From assembly GCA_023213315.1 (NCBI GenBank), contig JAKCPI010015814.1:186001-250000 (forward strand): a DNA stretch of 64,000 nucleotides, read 5' to 3'. A program made the translations under genes and the position numbers. This stretch comes from Euborellia annulipes. Lineage: Eukaryota > Arthropoda > Insecta > Dermaptera > Anisolabididae. Positions 11,984 through 24,194 of this stretch are shown here, in pieces; position 1 is the stretch's first letter, and each line of letters opens with the position of its first letter. The notes beneath the pieces are model-generated. The model did not search any database, was not told the DNA's origin, and was given only the letters and a program-made list of their open reading frames with translations.

Positions 11984-14239
11984 TTATCTCTTATTTTGAG
12001 AAAATCCTGGCCAATCAGATGCGTCGGATTCTTCATCACGTTCCACGCCAATTGATTTAATACCATTTCGTAATAAAGGAGTTCCTTTTCCTTTTCCTAA
12101 AATAAAGAATAGAAAATGTTATAAAATTAATGAGTAACAAAAAAGTAAAATTAATTACCTAATACTCTGGCAATGAAACACAATTCTAACAATTTTTGTG
12201 TATCTGTTCGTATTAAATGAATACTTTCTTTCAATAATTTTTCTTTACGTGCAGATAATTCTAATTCTATTTCAAACGAGTTTGGTAGAGGTTTTATTTT
12301 TAAAAGTTTAATATGCAATTGTGGAATATCAGTTGTTTTAGGTGACAAATTGGTCGCTTTTTCTAAATGACATACTTTGCGAGGAAGATGAAAATTAATC
12401 CTGAAAAAATTAAAATCATTTATAATTTAAGTTCATTTAGAGACAATTTTATATATTTATAAAATTAATGTATATATACATTAGATAGGTAAAAGAGAAA
12501 GTAAAAATATAATATTATTTCTTTTAATCACGATAAATATCTCTAATAACCACATTTTGCAGTAAAATTTCAGTTTAAATATTGTCCTCCAAACGAAGGA
12601 GATATAGGGCAAACAAAATTTCATCTAGACATTGCTCTACAACTAAGTCAACGAAGCTGACATCCTAAAATTTAAATAAATTAATAAAAATATATGAAAA
12701 CTTGTGTTCCTTACACCCTTGTTTTAAAAAATGTGGCAAAATATTGCCTAATTCATACAATAAGTAATTATACAAATTCAGAGTAAGATATACGAAGGCT
12801 GTTTCAAAAGTACAGATTAAATTTTTACTTTCTCTTACCCTATATATGAAATATATAGTGAGAGAAAGTATTGTGATCATGTCGAAAATTCGATGTAGAG
12901 ATATTGATGGATATTCATGTTTTGAGGTCCCCTGAGTCCAAAAAAATGGGTCCCGCAATTTGTTCTGTCTGTCTGTGTGTGTGTAACGATTTAAAGCATG
13001 AAGGAATTGAGCTAACGGATTGAAATTTTATATTTAATTTAGAAACCCTCCCGGACACTCATAATAAGCTTTTGAACAAAATTGGCCAAAAAGTATCAGT
13101 ACTTTACTGAAGTACTTTTTCAGTTTTTTCGATTTTCTCAAAATTCGATTCAACGATTTTGTTTATAATTCATAAATCAATTATTTTTTACATGCTATTT
13201 AAAATGTATTAAAATTAAAGAGTGTGGATGCAGTCCAATGATTATATTAAGAAAAACTGTATCTGGTAGTTTACTTCTTGGACAAGGGATTTACAGATGG
13301 TATATATTTATAATCAAAAAATTATTAAAATTTTTAATAATTTATTTGATCTTGACAGATGCACAACTGTTTCGGCCCACCTCAACAGCCATCCTCAGAA
13401 CTGGATAATTTATTGACAGATTCATATATGACTTTATTTGATTTTACAATAATAGTATATGTTTATAATCATATTTTGACTAATTGTAATACTATTTATA
13501 TTTTTTCCAGTTCTGAGGATGGCTGTTGAGGTGGGCCGAAACAGTTATGCATCTGTCAAGAGCAAATAAATTATTAAAAATATTAATAATTTTTTGATTA
13601 TAAATACATACCATCTGTAAATTCCTTGTCCAAGAAGTAAACTACCAGATAGAGTTTTTCTTAATTTTTTAATGTTTTCCTCATTAAACGAAATTCCGTG
13701 TCCTGAACATGTTGTCATATAAGATTATTCAAATTGAATAATTTAATTTTTTAATAATAAAAATTATGTATATGTTGAATATTAGAATTAAAAAAAGCCC
13801 CATAGAAAAAGAGCGGGAAATGCCGCTCTAGAGGGCTAAAATTTGTCATATATATAATTACATATTAATTTTTAAGATCATTTGAATAAATTTAAATAAT
13901 AAATTTATAAATTGAAAAACTTTTAGCATTAAAACAACTTTAAATAAAACTATTAGACATTTTACGCATATATATAATTTTTAAAAACATTAACGCATTA
14001 GCATTATACCTATAGGTATGATGGATCTGTAAAAAACCGAGATGAACAGAAACTTTAGCCTGATTTTCAGAACATGAATATTCAAATCCAATATCATTAT
14101 CCTTTGCTAATTTGTTTACTTCTTCTCCAAAACGCACTTGAGGATTTCCTAGAATATCAAGGAATATATTTAAAAACATTTATATTTTAAATAGTTTGAA
14201 TAATTTTTAAATACCTCCACCTTTTCCTCTGGCTGACAT
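11984..14239 (-). CDS. C20orf27/UPF0687-family protein, complete, 172 aa
   Basis: Four minus-strand exons: 14239-14215 (ATG 14239), 14148-14010, 12400-12159 and 12096-11984 (stop 11986-11984), total 519 nt, all junctions in frame. The protein reads MSARGKGGGNPQVRF..., then HLGFLQIHHTYRINFHLP, then LHIKLLKIKPLPNSFEIE, and ends GTPLLRNGIKSIGVE...SDWPGF. The order of motifs and the length match vertebrate C20orf27 (about 174 aa), where VGFLKILHRYEITFTLP, HLKLLSVVPVPEGY and the GTP-hydrophobic-GVK tail correspond. The human protein has been described as a secreted adipose signalling factor, but no signal peptide is visible here, so the biochemical role is uncertain. The 1.6-kb second intron carries a fold-back element. 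Confidence 0.92.
12480..13000. repeat. Fragment of the TACTTTCTCT/GAGAGAAAGTA repeat family
   Basis: The stretch around 12825-12980 (ACTTTCTCTTACCC, then GAGAGAAAGTATTG, then a block ending in a TG run) is an inverted copy of 10060-10240. Related pieces lie at 34031, 41750-41890, 45557-45725 and 59799-59850. It lies in an intron of the C20orf27-like gene. Confidence 0.55.
13361..13405 (-). ncRNA. Hammerhead-like core (left arm)
   Basis: Minus strand: CTGAGGA (13398-13392), extra U, stem II GGC...GCC, GAAAC (13373-13369), then A and GTT. The CUGANGA and GAAAC boxes are intact. Stem III would be one C-G pair with a one-base loop. Confidence 0.42.
13505..13550 (+). ncRNA. Hammerhead-like core (right arm)
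   Basis: CTGAGGA at 13513-13519, stem II GGC...GCC, GAAAC at 13538-13542, then AGTT. It is the mirror copy of the core at 13361; both boxes are unchanged between the two. Confidence 0.42.
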
Positions 14240-14814
14240 TCTTTTATTTCAAAACTTATCAAAAATATTAAAAATTATATCTTGATTGAAAGGGTAATCC
14301 AATCAATATAACCTTCAAATATATAAATATATAACTTTTTATAATGATGAAAGCAATTATTTAAAAATATGTTTAAATGAATTGAAAAAAATTATAGTGT
14401 TATATTTTATTAAATTTCCTTTTATGTGAATCATGTGAATAGTTAGTATTCATTAATTATTGTTTTTTAATAAAATAAAAATAGTAAAAATTGAAAATTT
14501 AAATATGAAGATAAGTTCACGCGTATTGTATCCTGATTCACAGAAGACTCGGTCCATGGACTCGGTCAGTCAGCGCGAACTTGGAATCAGCTGAAGTTCA
14601 TTTCACTCTTCTTGTTGCCCTATATAAATTCCAGGGAGATAAATTCAAAGAACAATTTCTATTTTCCCATGGAAATTAATACTACTAATTAAATAAACAC
14701 AAGAGATTGAATACTTAAGTGAAAATTCATATTTAATATCCAAACTATTCTAAATATTAACGTTAAAAATAAATATAAATTTCATTAAGAGAAAAAAACT
14801 CTGAGATTTGGATT

Positions 14815-15060
14815 TGAACTGAGAGTTTTGGGGGGCAGATGCCATTGTCGGGGGGCACTTGCAGGGCGTAAGAGGGCGTGGCAAAACCCGGCCAGGGGCG
14901 CAACTGGGCTGAGGGCGCAAAAGAAAGGGGACCGACCTAGTTGTGAGCTGCACGAGGTTTTTATTATTTTGGGAATTAAAGTTTATTTTGAATATAAAGT
15001 TTTAAAAATTAATACGCCAGCCCCCCTCCCCCTCACATGAGATATAAAAAACAGTTAAGA
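14815..15060. other. GC-rich patch upstream of the C20orf27-like gene
   Basis: About 120 bp of unusually GC-rich DNA (14828-14945: GGGGGGCACTTGCAGGG, AGGGGCGCAACTGGGCTGAG) ending near a CCCCCTCCCCC run. It looks like a MITE remnant, but no matching end was found. Confidence 0.3.
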
Positions 15061-16390
15061 ATAAAAAAAAAAAGTGCAGGAGGTAGATTTGAACTCGCGA
15101 AGTTTGGTTACGTGAGAATGGAAAAAAATATAGATTGGTTGACGACGAATTAACCGCCTGAGCCACACTTGATTTAATTCTGATAGGAAAAAATAAGCCA
15201 TGTAAGAAACACGAAATAAAAGAAGTATTAAAAAAATTTTAATATTGCACATTTGATATATCATTTTTCATTACTTTTTATGCGGATTAATAATTTATAA
15301 TAAAAATTTCAATTGAATGCATAGTTTTCAAATTATTCAATGGGCAAACGTCAGATTGTTTATGCCTTAATGTAATTGAACCAAAAACTCTAGCGAATAT
15401 ATGATACATGTCATTAATTCTTGAATTCTCCCTGATTTCAAAGAACTAAACCCCTTTTAATTATATGATCTAATTTGGGAGTTATTGGCGATCAAAGTTA
15501 AGCTTATTTTCGACCTTAATGACATCCACACTCAATTTTCTAAAAAATTATTTAGCATTGTCTGATTAAAACCAAATTTTTACCAGAGATTTATAATTAC
15601 AAAATGAGTTTTTTTCTAAAATTTCATTGAGATTGGTAAAGAAATAAATAAAATATTGAGTATTTTGTAAATTACGTTTTAGAATTCGGGATCCCGGATG
15701 GGTAAAGAGAGCGCTCTATGAACCGTGTCTAGGCTTGAATCTGAGATCCCAATTCTAAAACTCAATTTACAAAATAGTCAATATTTTATTTATTTCTTTA
15801 CCAATCTCAATGAAACTTTAGAAAAAAACTCATTTTTTAATTATAAATCTCTGGTAAAAATTTGGTTTTAATCAGACAATGCTAAATAAGCTTTTTCGAT
15901 AATATAGAAAATTGAGTGTTGATGTCATTAAGGCAGAAAATAAGCTTAACTTTGATCGCCAATAACTCCCAAATTAGATCATATAATTAAAAGAGCTTTA
16001 GTTCTCTGGAATCAGGGGGAATTCAAGAATTAATGACATGTATCATATGTTAGATAGAGTTTTTGGTTTAATTACATTAAGGCATAAACAATCTGACGTT
16101 TGCCCATTGAATAATTTGAAAACTATGCATTCAATTGAAATTTTGATTATAAATTATTAATCCGCATAAAAAGTAATGAAAAATGATATATCATATGTGC
16201 AATATTAAAATTTTTTTTATACTTCTTTTATTTCATGTTTCTTATATGGCTTTTTTTTCCTATCAGAATTAAATCCAGTGTGGCTCAAGCGGTTAATTCA
16301 TCGTCAACCAATCTATATTTTTTTCTATTCTCACGTAACCAAAATTCACGAGTTCAAATCCACCTCCTGCACTTTTTTTTTTTAAATCAT
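15060..16390. repeat. Long palindrome with tRNA-like ends, copy 1
   Basis: Arms of about 630 bp (15060-15690 and 15735-16390) are near-identical reverse complements around a ~45-bp spacer. Both outer ends hold a tRNA-like segment: in the right arm GTGGCTCAAGCGGTTAATTC (16280-16299, A-box-like) and GAGTTCAAATCCACC (16350-16364, B-box-like), followed by CTGCAC and a T run. The palindrome thus looks like two tRNA-derived SINE-type units joined head-out. A second copy lies at 38840-40215. No reading frame. Confidence 0.7.
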
Positions 16391-16584
16391 ATTATCAATT
16401 TCCTTTTATTTTTAATGCTAACTTATAATTCCATTTATCTGTCATTATAACGAGAGAAAGAATTTGTGGAATATAAATTTTGGTAACACCATGTTTAGGG
16501 AATTTTGACAATTTTTTTTTTTTTTTTTATTGTTCTTAAATAAGAGAAAGACAGAAATCAGGGAAGTAGTCCAGTGGCGGATTA

Positions 16585-17295
16585 ATGCAATTTTGTCGGG
16601 GGGGGGGGGCGGTTTTTTTATTTTTTTATTTTTTTTTTTTTTTAAACATTCACACTTTTTTCTCATTCACACACACACACACATCCATGCAGTCTTTTCG
16701 GCAACTTAGGCCATTTAAGACTTTTGACGATAACCGTTATGAATATATATTATTATTTGGGGTCCATTCTTATTTAAGCCATTTGGTATCCAAATGCCTT
16801 AAATAAAATAATCGGACTACCTGGGGTCCGAACCAGAGTTGGGTTTTATACACGATTTTGCAGTTTTATACAAGAATTGCGGATAAAACTTGTATAAAAC
16901 GTATAAAATGTATTAAACGTATAAAATGTATAAAACTTGGATGCGCATGCGCAAACCCGACGAGAAAGGAAGTTCAAATAAAATTTCATTTTTCAATTAT
17001 TAACATTTTGATTATATTATTCACTAAATAAAAAGCAAACAACATCGTCAATGCTTTAAAACATTATAAAATATCAAAAGCTTTTAAGCTGTTTTTTCAG
17101 GGGAGGGGGTTGGTTTTTTACAGTTTTATACCTTTTATACATCGGCCTAGTTTTATCCGCGATAGTTTTATACGTGTATAAAACCGTGTATTATACTCGG
17201 CGGGATAAAACTTGCCAACTCTGGTCCGAACCCGCGACGTTCGGTATAGAAGGTAGGCACGCTACCGACTACTCCAAGCCCCGTGGGCATTTTTT
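16585..17295 (-). mobile_element. tRNA-derived SINE, interrupted by a hAT MITE
   Basis: Read on the minus strand: tRNA-like head GCCCACGGGGCTTGGAGTAG (from about 17289), B box GGGTTCGGACC, body with CCATTTGGTATCCAAATG and GCCTAAGTTGCCGAAAAGAC, CA/TG-rich segment, A-rich tail (to about 16620). The same organisation appears intact at 42931-43206. The B box is split by the insertion at 16834-17223. Confidence 0.7.
16834..17223. mobile_element. hAT-type MITE nested in a SINE
   Basis: Inverted ends CAGAGTTGG and CCAACTCTG with a perfect 8-bp duplication GTCCGAAC (16826-16833 and 17224-17231), generated inside the SINE B box. The 390-bp interior repeats a TATAAAAC motif many times on both strands. 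This insertion is younger than the SINE. Confidence 0.8.
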
Positions 17296-17439
17296 TTTTT
17301 TTTTTAATTTAAAGACTTTGTCGGCATCAATGGCCATTTAGACCCCTTTCCTATATATTTAAATTGATTGGTAACAAATTCAATTGAAATTAAAGAGCGG
17401 AAATCATAATTTCTTTAGATTGCTAGTTTTTATAATTGT

Positions 17440-17760
17440 TTGAAGTCCTTTTCGGGGCGGGGGGGGGGGGGCGATCGCCCTCCCCCCACCTTTAAAGAGA
17501 TATTTTAATAAAAAGTTTTTATATTTATATGCGACCCGAATTTTAATTCTTAGGAATTATAAGTTAAGCATTAAAAATAAAAGGAAATTGATAATAATAA
17601 GAATAAACAAAAGTAAAAAGTGCAAGAGATGGATTTGAACACGGAAAGTTTGGTAAAATAAGGATGGTGTTTGTCACTCAGCAGCCATTTTAATGTTGAG
17701 GTAGGTAAGTTATCAAAACGACTATTATTTTTTTTCGTTCTTGAACTAAAAATAAACAAA
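17440..17760. repeat. G-run patch and tRNA-like SINE fragment
   Basis: A run of more than ten G flanked by complementary CCCTCCCCCC lies at 17456-17490. Then 17565-17690 repeats the outer flank of the long palindrome (GCATTAAAAATAAAAGG, then an inverted B-box-like segment), so it is a truncated copy of the same tRNA-like unit. Confidence 0.5.
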
Positions 17761-17859
17761 AAAACAATATTAAATATTACTTTCTATAGTATTTAATAGT
17801 TTTGCAAAATAATAAATGAAAACTAGGGTAAAAAGTTGATAAAAAGCGTAACTCTTTGA

Positions 17860-18147
17860 GGCTTCTTCTGTTTAATATCTTTGACCAGTCTATCTTCTAT
17901 GTCTTTGATCAGTTTGCTTCTGGTTCAGTTCTGGTTGGCTTCTTACCTCGCAACCAAAATCTATGTTCACAACTTAATTTTAATTTACCACCTCGATTAC
18001 TATATCAATCAATTAATTGCACTTTTTAATAGATAGATATTTGTTGCTCAAGTTTTTGATTGATAAGTTTAATATATTAATGCTTTTCACACTTGGTCTC
18101 TTCAGTGTTAATAATTTATTTTTAATTTCGTTTAATTTCTTACTATA
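17860..18147 (+). promoter_or_regulatory. Probable 5' UTR/promoter region of Adar
   Basis: About 290 bp upstream of the Adar start codon, less repetitive than its surroundings and with no detectable element ends. It holds repeated CTTTGA(C/T)CAGT-like words (17879-17915). No clear TATA box or initiator could be fixed, so this is placed by position only. Confidence 0.35.
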
Positions 18148-21100
18148 ATGGCTACGGCGACCGGACTCCCAGACTCCGGCAAAGGTATCATCATAGTCCT
18201 CAATTTTTAAAAGAAAAGAAAACGATTTCAACTTCAGCTTAATCTTATCATTAATTTTTAATTAAATTTATTTTAAATTAAATTAAATTCCTTTCATTTT
18301 TTTTTTTTTTTTAATATAATTTTTAATTTTTATAATTTTTCTAAAGTCTAAATAGCTTACATGGGATATTTAGCAAGTTTATTTAAAAGTCTAAACAAAT
18401 AATTTGGAAGTGTAATTTTATTATAACCTTAAGTCCGTGTTTAAAGTAGAACCGATTCAGTCGAATCATTGTCATAGGAAATCGACCCAAAGCTTCACTC
18501 TGACCCCAGGGAAATATTTTTTTTTTTTTAATAAGTGGGTGTCATTCTCATTATCAATAACAAATTAATATGTATTATTATACTTTAAAATTTTTTTATT
18601 AATTTAGAAACTTATTTTTTAAACATAGATAAGCGATTTACTTTTTCTTTGGCATTTTAATCATTATAGTAACATTTATGAATTGGTTATTTGTACATAA
18701 TTTAATTTTAATTTTTAATTATTAATAGAACTAAATAAATTCTTATATTTTAAATTTGAGAAAATTTTTTTAGTTATTTAAAAAAAAAAATAAATAAAAG
18801 AAAATTTACCTAGGTTCTTTTCAGTATGGATTCCGTATTCTCTAAAAAACAATATTTTTGACTTTTGGAAACAATTTATGCCACAGAAATAATAGAAATA
18901 ACTGATTTTAATGTTAAATTTATCGGTTTAGACTCTTTTCTTATCATTAAAATCTTTACTTGTCAAATTTTTTCTTCTATCGCTTTTTCATCTGACTGAA
19001 TTCTAGATCTGAATTTTTTTCTCTGATTCTTTACTACAAAATATTGCAATCTAGCTGTAAAGCTGATTAATTAATTTCTGACTAGCAAATTTTTATTAAA
19101 AAAATACCACCAAAGTTGTTTCATCCAACTTTGGTTTTTAATTTTCATATTATCTTCATACCAGCTTCTAAAATTTTTTTTTTATTTTATAGAAAATACA
19201 ATTCCTGTGAACTCAGACACAAAGGACGTACAAGTTCATTTACAGGTATTCGATAATTTATTTTATATATATTAAGATATTTTAAAATTAAAATTTAATT
19301 TAATCTATCCATTTTTTTTTTAAATAATAAAGTTCAATTTTTCATATCTCATACCCAAATTAGGATATTGATAGATATTTTCTTTTAAATTGTGTTTCAG
19401 GTTGGAGGTGAAGAACGTGTAAGAGATATGAAGAGACATCTTAATCATAAATCCGTAGATTCAAGTGATGGTAAGTAATTTTTCTGTTCTTAACCCGGCA
19501 GCATCCCTATTTTTTTTGAGTGTGATTTAGAAAATAATAATTATATTTGTTTTTAGAAATTATTTTCCAATTTTATAAATAAGTTAGGAAGGGGAGGAAG
19601 AGAGGTTGGATTCAAAAAAATACCTTTTCTAAAACTTAAATAATATTTGATAACTATTTAATAAAAAATCTTTTAAAATGAAAAAAAGTATTTTCATACC
19701 AAATTAAAATTAAATCTCATGATTAGGTAAAGTAGCCTATCTTTGAAGGTATTTAGATTATTGACCTTTTTCATAAATTTTATTTATTATATTGAGATTA
19801 TTACAAGGATTAACATCTATATTTAGAAAGAAAAAGATATTTCTTTATAAAAGTAAAAAAAATTCCCGAAATAAATTTCCTTTTTCTTTTATTTATTAAA
19901 GCAATTATAATTTATTATTTAATTTCTATAGATAAATAAATATATGGGGCATTCCACGCCAACTCGACCACTTCTGAACCCGACCATTTTTGATTTGGCT
20001 GAAAGTTTGTCATCTTTTTGTACCCTATTGAAAACGTGTTTGAGAATTTTTTCAGATTTTACGACCCAGCCAAAAAAAAGTTATAGCATTTTCAAAAAAC
20101 ATCGATTTTTTTTTTAAATAACCGTAAAACTGTCAAAAATTAACTTATCGGGACGATTTTTTTTTGAAATTTTTGTCTTTAAATGTACTTTTCAGAAAAA
20201 AATATGACAAAATTTTACAGATTCATCTTGAACGTTTTTTTTGACATTTTCGTAAAAAAACAAAAATTTCGGGATGAATGACACTTTTTTTAATTTTTTT
20301 TTTTTATAAAAAACTTTGATTTTTTCTACAATTGCTCTGAAAATTTCAGAGTGGGATTATTTCGCTTTCTATTTTTTTTTATTTTTGAAAAAAAAATTTT
20401 TTTTTCTCCGCTTATTTATCATGATGGTGCTCTTAAATTCTTCCAGGACTGTCCGAGATTCTAGAAAATTGAAGAAAAATAATAATAATAATAGTTAGGG
20501 GTGATGAAAATCGAGAAAATTCCATTTATCCTGAAAAAATTAAAAATTAGTTGTGTATTCAACTACTGAAGTATTTGAAGCGTCAAGTAAAAGCTTAGAA
20601 ACATGGGCGTAACTAGGGGAGTGCCAGGGGGCCTGGCTCTCCCAGAAAGCTCTTTGCCCCAAGAAAAATTGAGAAAATATGGGGCTTTCCAGGCCCACCG
20701 GAAGATGGCTGGTCCCATGCGCCCCCCCCTTCTATTTTTCTTGGGGCAAGGAGCTTTCTGGGGAGAGCCAGGCCCCCTGGCACTCCCCTAGTTACGCCCA
20801 TGTTTCTAAGCTTTTACTTGACGCTTCAAATACTTCAGTAGTTGAATACACAACTAATTTTTAATTTTTTCAGGATAAATGGAATTTTCTCGATTTTCAT
20901 CACCCCTAACTATTATTATTATTATTTTTCTTCAATTTTCTAGAATCTCGGACAGTCCTGGAAGAATTTAAGAGCACCATCATGATAAATAAGCGGAGAA
21001 AAAAAAATTTTTTTTTTTCAAAAATAAAAAAAAATAGAAAGCGAAATAATCCCACTCTGAAATTTTCAGAGCAATTGTAGAAAAAATCAAAGTTTTTTAT

Positions 21101-24100
21101 AAAAAAAAAAAAATTAAAAAAAAAGTGTCATTCATCCCGAAATTTTTGTTTTTTTACGAAAATGTCAAAAAAAACGTTCAAGATGAATCTGTAAAATTTT
21201 GTCATATTTTTTTCTGAAAAGTACATTTAAAGACAAAAATTTCAAAAAAAAAATCGTCCCGATAAGTTAATTTTTGACAGTTTTACGGTTATTTAAAAAA
21301 AAAAATCGATGTTTTTTGAAAATGCTATAACTTTTTTTTGGCTGGGTCGTAAAATCTGAAAAAATTCTCAAACACGTTTTCAATAGGGTACAAAAAGATG
21401 ACAAACTTTCAACCAAATCAAAAATGGTCGGGTTCAGAAGTGGTCGAGTTGGCGTGGAATGCCCCATATATATATATATATAATAGAGAAGAGTTCATCT
21501 GCCTCTCTATCTGTCACTCCCCTATTTGGGCAACTCAAAAAATTTTTCAAATGTAAAAAGTATTGGACCCTACCTCACCTTAGAAAAATGAAATGTAATT
21601 AATATCGTATACAGTCTATAAGCTTAAAGATTCCGAAAAAATTTAAAAAAATCTTATTTCATAATATTTATTGACTCACAATCACATGGGCGATCGTTTG
21701 AATGTCTCCCCCACTCCTGTAAAATTTTCATAATATCGACACGGGTCAAAAAATATTTTTTTGATGGAATGGCGTTATACCGGACCTAACATTTACAATA
21801 AAAGAGGCTAAAATCAGCTCTGAAATTTCTTTATTAATATAATTCCCACTAATAACACATTTAAAGTAATCAGGACGATTGGTGTTAGGACTGAAAATAT
21901 TTTTTGCTTAACCTCTATACCAAAATGTGTCCCAATCTTTTTTTTTCTTTTTAGGAGAAGGTGCCAGCCCCAAAAAAAAGAAAAAGAAGATTTCAACCAG
22001 AAGCCAACCGAAGAATGCTGTGTGTGCTTTAAATGAGCTTAAGCCTGGATTAATTTATACCACAGTTGATCAAAGTGGTCCAGTTCATGCACCAACTTTT
22101 ACTGTTACTGTTGAAGTCAATGGTCAAAGTTTCGAAGGGCAAGGAAGGTCGAAAAAACTTGCAAAACATGCAGCCGCAGAAGCTGCTTTGCGTTCTTTTG
22201 TTCAATTTAAAAATGCTCCGGAAGCCCAAATTGCGATGAACGTTCATATAAAGGATATTGATTTCACTAGTGATGTAACTGAAGCTGAACCCTCTTTATT
22301 CAATGCATTTCAACCAGGGGTAACTTCGAATAACGAGGGAGGAAATCATCACTCTGGATTAGGCACAAATGGAGCATTGAATCCCCCACCTCCACCACCG
22401 CTACTACTCCTGGGAGGCCAAGCACTTCAAACTGGTGCAAATCAGAATTCTCGACGACCTGTTAAAATGCCAATATTTCCAGGTGAAAAGAGCCCAGTAA
22501 TGCTACTTAATGAATTACGCCCAGGCATTAGATATGATTGTATAAGTGAGACTGGAGAACAATATAGAAAATTTACTATGTCTGTTACAATAAATAATGA
22601 ATCTTTTGAGGGTACCGGACCGAGTAAAAAACTTGGAAAAGCTGCAGCAGCTAAGGCTGCTTTAGCTAAACTTTATAATGTGAGCTTTTCCCCTTTTTCA
22701 ATGCCTGCTTGTGCCAAAGGGCCAGGATCTCCGAGATCACCTGTGGTGGGCCTCGACCATTTGGCTTTGCCTCAAGTTTTGGCTGATCATATTGCACGAC
22801 TTGTTATTAGAAAATTTACTGATTTAACCGAAGGCGAACCAATTCATTCACGTCGCAAAGTTTTGGCTGGGATTGTCATGACTTCTGGCCCTCAAATGGA
22901 TGATGCTCGAGTTATCTCTGTTGCGACTGGAACTAAATGCATTAATGGAGAGCATATATCAGTTCGGGGAGCCTCATTAAATGATACTCATGCCGAAATT
23001 ATTGCCCGACGATGTCTTTGTGATTTTCTTTATCAACAATTGGAACTTCACACTTCACCAGGTTAGTATATAATAAAAATAAAATTTTTAGAATTTGATG
23101 AAAAGAAAAATTTTTTTGCCTAAATATATATATACCTGAAATGGTATAAAATATGAATTATTGAAGAATGGGATAAATTGAAAAGTTACAGATATTTATC
23201 TAATATTCTCCAGATCTGACGTTTCGGATCATCTTTCCAAATTCTGATTCGAAGTAGAAAAAAAAAGACCTGTGAATTCTCACTTTATTCCACTCCTCAA
23301 TAATAATTTGTTTTAATTATTAATAAGCACATATCTAAGTGAATTAATTTTCATTTATCAAAGGAATTTAACATTGGTATCTTTTTTTATTAGAATCCAC
23401 AAAATAAAGTTTTTATTTGTGGGCTATCGCCAGAGCTAATCTCTAAAATAGCGTGATTGTAAGAATTAAAAATAAAAACTCAGTGAGGTATAAAACTCTC
23501 CAGGTGCTGCCTGTTGGCTATTTGTTGAGGAGAATTTTCAATGATATAGCATCGTTGCTGTTGAAATAAACTCTACAACATCCAACCAATCCATTCCTAT
23601 GTCTTAAATGCCTTAAATTTCTTTTAATCACATGTGAATTATAGGGTGATAGATTACAAATCCGAAAACTCATTGCGTCAAAAGTAAAACAGAAAAGTCG
23701 AGTTTATATCAGAGGCAAATTATACTCATATACAGTATATACCGTATATATATATATATAAAAACCAATAACGTTAGAGGATTCATTCAAATAATAAAAA
23801 AGATGAATGAAATACTACTTTGATCATTTAATTTATCTTGAAGACATTTCACTAATCATTGTTCTTATCTATAAATCGACAGCATTCACCCAACTTTGTT
23901 TTGACGTTTACTATTTATATTTGAAGATAGGCAAATCTTCAACTATATGATATACTTACTCATTTTGTTTATTTGAAATATATTCGATAATTGATTTTTT
24001 AATTAAAAATAGTTTATTCTTTGCTATCTGACAGCTTACTTGATAAGCACCAAAGTGCAGAGTAGAGGAAGTTTTATAGCAACATTATCATCACTTTGAT

Positions 24101-24158
24101 TTATTTGAATTTCCAATATATAGACTATATATATATATATAATATATATATTGGAAAT

Positions 24159-24194
<36 letters not shown>

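Larger units (their letters stand above)
13245..13650. repeat. Fold-back element with two hammerhead-like cores, intronic
   Basis: Arms of about 180 bp (13245-13420 and 13495-13650) are nearly exact reverse complements; outer ends are GAAAAACTGTATCTGGTAGT and the complement of ACTACCAGATAGAGTTTTTC. Each arm carries a ribozyme-like core, so transcription of either strand yields one copy in sense orientation and a long hairpin. No coding capacity. Confidence 0.7.

Noticed and set aside
20603..20802. Overlapping open frames on both strands at the palindrome centre that begin with the same [10 protein letters not shown] peptide
   Set aside because: The identical peptides on opposite strands are forced by the palindrome; there is no protein similarity.
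24124..24192. AT-rich palindrome as a regulatory hairpin
   Set aside because: It is a TA microsatellite, self-complementary by composition.
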